Assembly (NCBI GenBank): GCA_948472605.1
Contig: CAOKUH010000040.1
Span: 1 to 12,951 of the forward strand
Reading direction: 5' to 3'
DNA: 12,951 bases
DNA from: an uncultured Mycoplasmatota bacterium
GTDB taxonomy: Bacteria > Bacillota_I > Bacilli_A > RF39 > UBA660
The position numbers were made by a program, and so were the translations under genes. Below the pieces are notes generated by a model that saw only the letters and a list, made by a program, of their open reading frames with translations, had not been told where the DNA came from and searched no databases. This document shows positions 6,148-12,752 of the stretch, in pieces. Each line of letters opens with the position of its first letter. The first letter of the stretch is position 1.

Positions 6148-7815
6148 ATGAAAAATATCTTAAAAAGAAAAAATATAATCATTATTTTACTATTTAGTAT
6201 TATTGTGATGATCCCTATGATGTTTAATTATCGTTATGTTGGACATGACTTTGAATTTCATTATATAAATATTAAAAGTATTTTAGAGTCTTTATCTTTT
6301 AATAATTGGTTTGTAAATGAACCACTTACAATAATAGCAGGAACATTCGGATATGGTACTCGTTTTTTTTATCCGCCATTACCTCATTTATCTGCAGCAT
6401 ATGTTTTTAAATTTCTTCAAATATTCAATATTAATAGTATATTACTTAGCATGCGAATAATTGATTGGCTAACTATTTTATTATCAGGAATTACTTTCTT
6501 TTTATGTGCTAAAAAAGTATTTAAAAATGAAAGAATTTCCTTACTAGGAAGTTTATTTTACATGAGTGCTCCCTATCATTTAGCAGAAATCTATATAAGA
6601 GATGCTTTTTCAGAAATGTTTATTTTTATAGCTTTACCTCTTATAATTTTAGGCTTATTAGAACTTAAAGATGAAAACTATAAGAAGTTTTATATTTATT
6701 TTACTTTAGGGTACGTTATTGCACTATATTCTCATCTTTCTTTATCAATCTATTTAACTTTAATATTATTACTAACTTTTTTTCCTATATATTTTAAAGA
6801 AATCTTCAAGAAAAAAAGTATTATTTATTTAATAATATCTTCTATATCAATACTTTTATTTACAGCTCCTTTTTGGCTACCTTTATTAGAAATAAAATTA
6901 AGTACAGATTATGCTATATTTGTGCCATTTTATCTAACTGCTAAGGGTGATTTACAATATAGTACATTAGTATTTAAAGATTATTTAGGCTTTATGTTAA
7001 AACATAATTATGATTATATTCGTTATCACCTTCAATTAAGTAGTACTATTATGATTATAGGAAGCCTTGTTATATTTTTTAAAAATAAATTATGGCAAAA
7101 TAAAACTAAACTATTTTTTATATTATTTTTCTTTTTGAGCATTATAATGACAACTAGAATATTTCCTTGGAAATATACACCTGGTATTTTACAGACCCTT
7201 CAATTTCCTTGGCGTCTTGCCTTACTTGTCAGTTTTTCTGGAATAATTTTAGTAATGTTATTTTTAGATAAATTTAAAGATAAAAAAATATTTTCTAAGT
7301 TATGTTTATTCTTGGTTATTTTTTCCTTAGGAGAGTTATTTTATAACACTTATCATTTAAATAAAAAACCTGATTTAGATAGTATTAGCCCTGTTTATGG
7401 AATGGGTAACGAAAAAGAATATTTACCCTTTAAAACTCATCAAAATAAAGAATATTTAAAAGAAAGAGGAAATGATATTTTAGTCACAGGAGGAAATACT
7501 AAGATTAATATTTTAAAAGATGAATTAAAAAATCTAATTTTTGAGATAGAATTAGATGATCAAGTTAAAATAGAATTACCAAGAATTTATTACATTGGTT
7601 ATGAATTACAAAATGATACTAAAAAAATAGAATTAAAAGAAAGTGAATATGGTTTTTTAGAAGCTAATATAAATGAATCAGGAACCTATGAATTAAAATA
7701 TACTGGTACAAAATTAATGAAAATAAGTTATATTTTATTATCTGTAAACATTATACTCCATCTAGGATATATTATTTGGACAAGAAAAAAGGATAATGAT
7801 ATAATAAAAAAATAA
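6148..7815 (+). CDS. Multi-TM membrane protein, PTPS-related / GT-C glycosyltransferase-like
   Basis: This 555-residue integral membrane protein has roughly a dozen hydrophobic segments, starting at residues 9-27 and ending with a TM at about 530-547. It carries features of the '6-pyruvoyl-tetrahydropterin synthase-related' membrane family: GHDFEFHYINIKSI early (Asp34 after TM1, in the position of the GT-C catalytic acid), FFYPPLPHLSAAY (from residue 73) and IRDAFSEMF with IALPLIILGLLEL (from about 150). Despite the family name it should not make pterins. GT-C enzymes transfer sugars from polyprenyl-phosphate carriers to lipids, glycans or proteins on the outer face of the membrane. An extracytoplasmic domain of about 140 residues (about 385-525) precedes the last TM. 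The ribosome binding site is weak (GAAGTGG). It is followed 12 nt later by a small membrane protein, probably cotranscribed. The substrate is unknown. Confidence 0.75.
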   Translation: MKNILKRKNIIIILLFSIIVMIPMMFNYRYVGHDFEFHYINIKSILESLSFNNWFVNEPLTIIAGTFGYGTRFFYPPLPHLSAAYVFKFLQIFNINSILLSMRIIDWLTILLSGITFFLCAKKVFKNERISLLGSLFYMSAPYHLAEIYIRDAFSEMFIFIALPLIILGLLELKDENYKKFYIYFTLGYVIALYSHLSLSIYLTLILLLTFFPIYFKEIFKKKSIIYLIISSISILLFTAPFWLPLLEIKLSTDYAIFVPFYLTAKGDLQYSTLVFKDYLGFMLKHNYDYIRYHLQLSSTIMIIGSLVIFFKNKLWQNKTKLFFILFFFLSIIMTTRIFPWKYTPGILQTLQFPWRLALLVSFSGIILVMLFLDKFKDKKIFSKLCLFLVIFSLGELFYNTYHLNKKPDLDSISPVYGMGNEKEYLPFKTHQNKEYLKERGNDILVTGGNTKINILKDELKNLIFEIELDDQVKIELPRIYYIGYELQNDTKKIELKESEYGFLEANINESGTYELKYTGTKLMKISYILLSVNIILHLGYIIWTRKKDNDIIKK

Positions 7816-7827
7816 AGGGTGATTAAA

Positions 7828-8283
7828 ATGTATAGTTTATTAAAAAAAATAAGGCAAGTTAAAAAAGGAGTAAGTTTTTTAGTCATAGGTTTATTTATAA
7901 CTATATTGTTTGTCTTTTTACTTCTTTTAAATCATCTACGTTTTATTAAAATAAATGATACTTATAAAAGCTTTGATAATAACAGTGAATATTCATTAGT
8001 TTTAAATAAAAAAGATGAAACGAAAAAATATAAATTGTTTTCTTATCAAAATTATCATTTTTATGGTTATGGAATTAAAAATATAAGCATTTCTTATCAA
8101 AACGTGTTATTGAATTTAGAAGAGTTTTTAAAAAAAGAATATTTAAATATAGAAGAATTCTTTGAAAACTCTAGCTTGATGTATTCTAATAACAATATAA
8201 CTAAATATTATTATGATAATTGTGTATTTATAGTAATTCATCTCTTCGATAATTATAATGAAGTAATAATTAGTTCAAACTAG
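7828..8283 (+). CDS. Small membrane-anchored protein of unknown function
   Basis: This is a 151-residue protein that I do not recognise. A basic N-terminus (KKIRQVKK) precedes one long hydrophobic segment (about residues 15-36). The rest, rich in Asn, Tyr, Lys and Glu, would lie outside the cell: a type II or uncleaved-signal topology. ATG 7828 is chosen because AGGGTGAT (7816-7823) stands 4 nt before it; the in-frame GTG at 7819 is part of that site. It starts 12 nt after the glycosyltransferase-like gene and shares its transcript, so an accessory role for that enzyme is plausible but only inferred from position. Its last 14 bp overlap the end of the convergent flippase gene, and its 3' end forms half of a terminator. 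Confidence 0.75.
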   Translation: MYSLLKKIRQVKKGVSFLVIGLFITILFVFLLLLNHLRFIKINDTYKSFDNNSEYSLVLNKKDETKKYKLFSYQNYHFYGYGIKNISISYQNVLLNLEEFLKKEYLNIEEFFENSSLMYSNNNITKYYYDNCVFIVIHLFDNYNEVIISSN

Positions 8284-8297
8284 CTATTACTTTTTTT
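8261..8297 (+). terminator. Terminator hairpin inside overlapping convergent gene ends
   Basis: AAGTAATA (8261-8268) pairs with TATTACTT (8285-8292). After an A/C mismatch and a T-G pair, TAGT (8271-8274) pairs with ACTA (8279-8282) around a small loop. A run of seven T follows (8291-8297). The T run is on the plus strand, so it terminates the glycosyltransferase unit. The minus-strand side of the hairpin lacks a T run, so it is a poor terminator for the flippase gene. Confidence 0.7.
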
Positions 8298-9568
8298 ATT
8301 TTATACATATTTGTTCCTACAACAAAAATTATATTAACTATTTCTGAGATAATTAAACCATAAATACCTATTTTAAGAAAAGAAAATATTATTAAAACTA
8401 AAGTTTTAATAATGACTCCTATTAATGTAATTTTCATAGTATACTTAGCGAGTCCTAATCCTTGTAATGTACTAATAATTGGACTTTCTAAGTAAAAAAG
8501 AATAAAGAATGGAGCTAGAATTTTTATATAATCGTTACCGCTTTTAGTATGATATAAAATCCATAATAATTGCTCTCTAAAAATACCAATAAATATGCTA
8601 AAAACTAAACCTATTAGAGTTGAAATAAGTAAAGCCTCTTTAAATCTTTTCTTTAACATTTTAATATTTCTTTTTTGATAAAATTTACTAATTTCAGGCA
8701 TTAAAGCATTAGAAATAGCTGCCACGAAAAAAGAAGGCATAGTAAGTAATGCTATAGAATAAGCATTATATGCACCATATTCCATTAAAATAAACTCATT
8801 AGAATAACCAACAAATAATAAAATATTAGTCAAAATTATTGGTTCAAAAAAGAAACCAATATTACCAATAAATCTTGAAGAAACAGTTGGTAAACTTACA
8901 TTTAAAACATCTTTAATAGTAGCTATATTAGGTTTTAAATCTTTCTTAGTAATAAGAGCATTTTTCGGCAAAAAGAACATAAAAACAATAACTGATGATA
9001 TTTCCGAGATAATATTTAATAATATTAAAGCAACAACTCCTGCAAGTACACTAATTTTAACAAAATAAGGAAGAAATAAAACTATCAGTATTAATCTAAC
9101 TACTTGTTCAATTGAATTAGAAATAGCATAGGGAACCATTCTTTGTTTACCAAAAAAATAACCCTTTACAATACTTGATAAACTAACAAATGGTAAAGTG
9201 ATTGTACAAGAAAGCAATAGGATATAAGTACTTTTATTTTTTAAAAGATTATAAGCAATAAACTTACTAGAAAAAAACATAATAGTCATTAAAAAAACAT
9301 TAACTATTATAATAATGATAACTGAAGAACAAATTATTTTAACACTTCTAGTTTTTTCTTCTGCCACTAATTTAGAAATAGCAAGGGGCATAGCAAGAGT
9401 AGCAATAGTTATTAAAAGTGAGTATGTGGGAAGTATTAAAGAATGCAAACTAACTCCTTCTTCTAAAATAATTCTTGTATATATAATTTTTATAATAAAT
9501 CCTAAAAATCTAGTGATAAAACCTCCAATAATTAAAACTAAGGTTGATGTTAAAAATTTATTTTTCAC
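8270..9568 (-). CDS. spoVB: SpoVB/MOP-superfamily lipid flippase-like transporter
   Basis: This 432-residue integral membrane protein, about 12 TM segments, belongs to the MOP superfamily (polysaccharide/lipid II flippases including SpoVB, MurJ and Wzx). Recognisable features are the amphipathic N-terminus IGGFITRFLGFIIKIIYTRI, LAMPLAISKLVAEE near residue 60, KGYFFGKQRMVPYA, and YNAYSIALLTMPSFFVAAISNALMPEISKFYQ in the middle. B. subtilis SpoVB is about 518 residues and 14 TM, so this version is shorter. The start is GTG at 9566-9568, set by a strong AAGGAGG site at 9575-9581. The family moves lipid-linked sugars across the membrane. Position next to comN-rel-dtd matches the B. subtilis spoVB locus, which favours the SpoVB name, although a vegetative flippase for peptidoglycan or polysaccharide precursors is equally possible. 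Confidence 0.82.
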   Translation of the reverse strand: MKNKFLTSTLVLIIGGFITRFLGFIIKIIYTRIILEEGVSLHSLILPTYSLLITIATLAMPLAISKLVAEEKTRSVKIICSSVIIIIIVNVFLMTIMFFSSKFIAYNLLKNKSTYILLLSCTITLPFVSLSSIVKGYFFGKQRMVPYAISNSIEQVVRLILIVLFLPYFVKISVLAGVVALILLNIISEISSVIVFMFFLPKNALITKKDLKPNIATIKDVLNVSLPTVSSRFIGNIGFFFEPIILTNILLFVGYSNEFILMEYGAYNAYSIALLTMPSFFVAAISNALMPEISKFYQKRNIKMLKKRFKEALLISTLIGLVFSIFIGIFREQLLWILYHTKSGNDYIKILAPFFILFYLESPIISTLQGLGLAKYTMKITLIGVIIKTLVLIIFSFLKIGIYGLIISEIVNIIFVVGTNMYKIKKVIASLN

Positions 9569-9574
9569 AAACTT

Positions 9575-9582
9575 CCTCCTTT
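9575..9582 (-). promoter_or_regulatory. Strong Shine-Dalgarno fixing a GTG start
   Basis: Read on the minus strand, AAAGGAGG lies 6 nt before GTG 9568. It is the best match to the anti-SD sequence in the window and there is no ATG at suitable distance, so the GTG start is well supported. Confidence 0.8.
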
Positions 9583-9608
9583 AAAAAATATAAATATTGC
9601 TTTATAAT
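9580..9608 (+). promoter_or_regulatory. SigmaA-type promoter of comN-rel-dtd
   Basis: TATAAT at 9603-9608 is a perfect -10. TTTAAA (9580-9585) is a four-of-six -35 with a 17-nt spacer. The leader is short and contains the AGGGAGG site at 9623-9629 before the ATG at 9636. The 67-bp divergent gap must also hold the minus-strand promoter, for which I see only weak AT-rich candidates, so the two promoters probably overlap. Confidence 0.6.
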
Positions 9609-9635
9609 AAATATATATGATTAGGGAGGTAAAAT

Positions 9636-9953
9636 ATGGTAAAAGAAAACTTTAATACTTTAGGAGAACTTTACAGGCATGTTTTACCAGCCTTAAAATC
9701 TAAAGTGAAGGAATTAAAATCTTTAAATTTAACAGGAGTAGAAGAAAGAGATATTTGGAATTGTTTAAAAAATACCAGATGGTATAAAGAAACCGATTTA
9801 ACACTTTTTGATATTGTAAATGATATATTATTTGTTGAAGAAAAAGAAGTTATAAATTATTTAAATTCTACTAATCGTTTAAAAGATGAAATTATTGAAG
9901 AAAAAGAAAATCAAGAAAATGAAACTAAATTGGAAAGTGATACGATATTATGA
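9636..9953 (+). CDS. comN: ComN-like post-transcriptional regulator
   Basis: This 105-residue cytoplasmic protein matches the Post_transc_reg (YrzD/ComN) family: LGELYRHVLPALKSKVKELK, then GVEERDIWNCLKNTRWYK, IVNDILFVEEKEVINYL. The C-terminus is a variable acidic tail. In B. subtilis ComN is reported to control comE mRNA after transcription and to associate with DivIVA; whether that holds here is unknown because no com genes are in view. The length is close to the family's usual size of about 100. Its TGA overlaps the rel ATG (ATGA), implying translational coupling. It sits between spoVB and rel, as in B. subtilis, where secDF, recJ and apt also intervene. Confidence 0.85.
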   Translation: MVKENFNTLGELYRHVLPALKSKVKELKSLNLTGVEERDIWNCLKNTRWYKETDLTLFDIVNDILFVEEKEVINYLNSTNRLKDEIIEEKENQENETKLESDTIL

Positions 9954-12100
9954 AAACTAACTTAGATTATTTTAATGAATTATTAGAAAAATTAAAGAAT
10001 AATTTTTCAAGGGATGAAATAGATGAGATAAAAAAAGCCTATGATTTTGCTTATCAAAAACATCAAGGGAAGAAAAGATTAACTAATGAAGATTATATTA
10101 TGCATCCTTTAAATGTCGCTTTAATACTTAGTGATTTAAATGTTGATAAAACGACGATTATGGCTGCATTACTTCATGAGGTAATTAATAATGGTGATAC
10201 CCTAGAAGAGGAATTACAAGAAAAATTTGGAAATGAAATAGCTAGCATTGTTAAAACAGTTAGTACAATTAATAAATTAGAATTACCAGATGATAAAGAA
10301 TCTTCTGCTATTTATTTAAGAAAAGTTTTAGTAGGACTTGCCGAAGATGTTAGAGTTTTGTTTATTAAACTTGCTGATAGACTCCACAATATGCGAACTA
10401 TCTGGGCAGTTAATCCAGAAAAGCAAAAAAGAAAAGCCAATGAAACAGTAAATGTTTTAATACCTATTGCTCATCGTCTTGGTATTTATTCCATTAAAAG
10501 TGAGCTTGAAGATTTATGCCTGCGCTATTTAAAACCAGAAGTATATGATGATATTTTAAAACAACTAGATGATTCTATTGAAGGATTAGAAGAAGTTTTA
10601 GAAGAAATGCAGGATAGTTTATCAGAAATTTTAATTGAACATGATATTAAATTTCAAATTAAAAGTCGGGTTAAAAGTGTTTATAGTATTTATAAAAAAC
10701 TATCAAAAGGAAAAAAATGGAGTGACATTTATGATATTCTTGCTCTACGTTTAATCCTTGAAAAAGAAAGTGATTGTTATTTAGCTATTGGTCTTATTCA
10801 TTCTAAATTCCATCCTTTACCTAAAAGATTTAAAGATTATATAGCTATGCCTAAAGAAAACATGTATCAGTCTCTTCATACAGGAGTGTTTGGAATAGAT
10901 GGCCATATTTTTGAAATTCAAATAAGAACTCATGAAATGGATGAAATAGCTGAAAAAGGTATAGCATCTCATTGGTCATATAAAGAAAAAGGAACCCAAA
11001 AAATTCAAAGTATGATGGAACAAAAACTACAAATATTTCGTAATATTATAGAAACTTATAAAGAAACTCCCAATGATTTAGAATTTGCAAATCAAGTAAA
11101 TGCTGATATTTTAGGAGAACTAATTTATGTATTTACCCCTAAAGGAGATGTTGTAGAACTACCTGTTGGATCAACACCAATAGATTTTGCTTATCGAATT
11201 CATTCTAGGGTAGGAGATACAACCATTGGAGCCATTGTTAATGATGAAATTGTTCCTTTATCTTATGAATTACATGATAATGATGTAATTAAAATAAATA
11301 CTAATAAAAATTCAAATCCTAGTAAAGAATGGTTAGACTTTGTTAAAACTAGTGGAGCTAAAACTAAAATAAAAGCTTACTTTAGTAAACAAGATAGAGC
11401 AGAATACATCGAAAGTGGTAAAAACATTTTAGAAAGAGAATTACGTAAACAACATTTAACTTTTAATGAAGTATTTAATGAAGTAAAATTAGCTAAAATT
11501 CTTAATGACTTAAAAATGAATGATATAGATGAAATATATTTAGCAATTGGTTCATTTCGTTATACAGCAAGTTACATAATTAAATTAACAACAGAAGAAA
11601 AACATACAATAACCGATGCTTTAATCGAAAAAGTTACTAATAAAAATAGAATAGTCCCTAAAAACAATAATAAAAACGATATTGTTGTTGGAGAACATAA
11701 TGATATTTTAGTGACTTTAGGTAAATGTTGTAAGCCAGTTAAAGGGGATAATATAATTGGATATATTACTAAGGGTGAAGGAATTACTATTCATCGTGTA
11801 GATTGTCCTAATATAAATAACAAAGAAGAAAGATTAATAGAAGTTACATGGAGTGAAAATAACGAAAATGAATATTTTACAGATATCTTTATTGAAACCT
11901 TAAATGATAAAAATTATGTAAGTGATATTATAAATAAAGCTTCAGTTAAAAATGTTAATGTTATATCTTTAGCTACTAATACGAAAGAAGATTATACAAT
12001 TTACAATTTAACTTTAAAAGTTAAAAATGTAACAGAATTAAATGATTTTATGAATAGTTTATACTCATTTGCCTTTGTTAAAAATGTAGGTAAGAAATAA
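9950..12100 (+). CDS. rel: Rel/RSH (p)ppGpp synthetase with degenerate hydrolase site
   Basis: This 716-residue long RelA/SpoT homologue has the full domain order. The HD hydrolase domain is about 25-200. The synthetase domain is about 235-345, with SRVKSVYSIYKK (239-250), YDILALRL (Asp262), RFKD (293-296), MYQSLHT (Tyr306) and EIQIRT (Glu322). Then come TGS (about 393-455, VFTPKGDVVELPVGSTP), the zinc-finger domain (Cys593, Cys594, His615, Cys619) and ACT/RRM (about 645-716). It makes (p)ppGpp from ATP and GDP/GTP when starved ribosomes carry uncharged tRNA. The RxKD motif is the type seen in bifunctional Rel. In the hydrolase domain Arg43, His52, His76, Asp143 and Asn147 are kept. However, the HD dyad is H76-E77, and the usual ED pair is N80-N81. 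The start overlaps comN by 4 nt and the stop overlaps dtd by 1 nt. Confidence 0.95.
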   Translation: MKTNLDYFNELLEKLKNNFSRDEIDEIKKAYDFAYQKHQGKKRLTNEDYIMHPLNVALILSDLNVDKTTIMAALLHEVINNGDTLEEELQEKFGNEIASIVKTVSTINKLELPDDKESSAIYLRKVLVGLAEDVRVLFIKLADRLHNMRTIWAVNPEKQKRKANETVNVLIPIAHRLGIYSIKSELEDLCLRYLKPEVYDDILKQLDDSIEGLEEVLEEMQDSLSEILIEHDIKFQIKSRVKSVYSIYKKLSKGKKWSDIYDILALRLILEKESDCYLAIGLIHSKFHPLPKRFKDYIAMPKENMYQSLHTGVFGIDGHIFEIQIRTHEMDEIAEKGIASHWSYKEKGTQKIQSMMEQKLQIFRNIIETYKETPNDLEFANQVNADILGELIYVFTPKGDVVELPVGSTPIDFAYRIHSRVGDTTIGAIVNDEIVPLSYELHDNDVIKINTNKNSNPSKEWLDFVKTSGAKTKIKAYFSKQDRAEYIESGKNILERELRKQHLTFNEVFNEVKLAKILNDLKMNDIDEIYLAIGSFRYTASYIIKLTTEEKHTITDALIEKVTNKNRIVPKNNNKNDIVVGEHNDILVTLGKCCKPVKGDNIIGYITKGEGITIHRVDCPNINNKEERLIEVTWSENNENEYFTDIFIETLNDKNYVSDIINKASVKNVNVISLATNTKEDYTIYNLTLKVKNVTELNDFMNSLYSFAFVKNVGKK

Positions 12101-12540
12101 TGAAAGTCATAGTCCAAAGAAGTAAACAAAGTAGTGTAAGCATAGAAAATACTTTAGTATCTAGTATTGATAAAGGGTTAGTTTTACTTGTTGGTTTTAC
12201 AACCGATGATAATTTAGAAGATATTAATTATATGGTAAAAAAAATTGTAAACTTACGAATTTTTAATGATGAAAACGGAATTATGAATAAAAGTATTTTA
12301 GATACAGTAGGTAGTATTTTATCTGTTAGTCAATTTACAATTTATGCTGACACCAAAAAAGGAAATCGTCCATCTTACATAAAAGCGATGAAAGGTGAAG
12401 AGGCAATTAAATTATATGATAAATTTAATGAAGAATTAAGTAAATATGTAATAGTAAAAACTGGTGTTTTTGGAGCAGATATGCAAGTTAATATAACTAA
12501 TGATGGCCCCGTAACAATAATATTAGAAAGCCGAGTTTAA
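12100..12540 (+). CDS. dtd: D-aminoacyl-tRNA deacylase
   Basis: This 146-residue cytoplasmic enzyme removes D-amino acids (and mischarged Gly) from tRNA, guarding translation against wrong chirality. It starts with KVIVQRSKQSSVSI. It carries SQFTIYADTKKGNRPSY (from residue 77) with catalytic-region Thr80, then GVFGADM and the second signature NDGPVTI (134-140) with the Gly-cisPro pair. The length is typical. The ATG overlaps the rel stop in TAATG, and GTAGGTAAG (12086-12094) provides the ribosome binding site. It is the last gene of the operon, in the same rel-dtd order as B. subtilis. Confidence 0.97.
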   Translation: MKVIVQRSKQSSVSIENTLVSSIDKGLVLLVGFTTDDNLEDINYMVKKIVNLRIFNDENGIMNKSILDTVGSILSVSQFTIYADTKKGNRPSYIKAMKGEEAIKLYDKFNEELSKYVIVKTGVFGADMQVNITNDGPVTIILESRV

Positions 12541-12556
12541 TATATATTGAAAGATT

Positions 12557-12597
12557 AAAAAGTTTCAAGTTATTAATTTAGTTTTGAAACTTTTTTT
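12557..12597 (+). terminator. Intrinsic terminator of comN-rel-dtd
   Basis: AAAAAGTTTCAA (12557-12568) pairs perfectly with TTGAAACTTTTT (12584-12595), a 12-bp stem with a 15-nt AT loop and a T run at 12591-12597. The A-rich left arm would also give a T run on the minus strand. Confidence 0.88.
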
Positions 12598-12609
12598 ATT
12601 TTGATTTCA

Positions 12610-12638
12610 TTGAAATTATTTTATATGCATGATACTAT
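12610..12638 (+). promoter_or_regulatory. Promoter of the 3' exported-protein gene
   Basis: TTGAAA (12610-12615) and TACTAT (12633-12638) are 17 nt apart. TG at 12630-12631 makes the -10 an extended type (TGA-TACTAT). An interrupted palindrome ATTTCA-T-TGAAAT (12604-12616) covers the -35 and could be an operator. Confidence 0.6.
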
Positions 12639-12644
12639 AAATAA

Positions 12645-12752
12645 AGGAAATAATATTAAAAGTAAAGTATGGTCATCCATATTAGTTTTGTCATTGGTAA
12701 AAATATGATTATAAGTAACATACTTATAAATAACATAGAATGGAGTAAAAAA
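12645..12752 (+). promoter_or_regulatory. Structured 5' leader of the exported-protein gene
   Basis: From the predicted start near 12645, the leader is about 108 nt, the longest in the window. It can form two hairpins: GTATGG with CCATAT (12667-12672 and 12677-12682, including one G-T pair), and a perfect 9-bp stem TTATAAGTA / TACTTATAA (12709-12717 and 12721-12729, 3-nt loop). The second stem ends about 11 nt before the TGGAGT ribosome binding site. It does not resemble a riboswitch class that I know. Confidence 0.4.

Noticed and set aside
6148..7815. Pterin synthase activity suggested by the family name PTPS-related
   Set aside because: The protein is a polytopic membrane protein with GT-C-like motifs and lacks the soluble pterin synthase fold. 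The name reflects a historical domain label.
9315..9584. Plus-strand open frame of 89 codons opposite the flippase N-terminus
   Set aside because: It is antisense to conserved TM segments, has no ribosome binding site, and runs across the flippase start and its strong SD.
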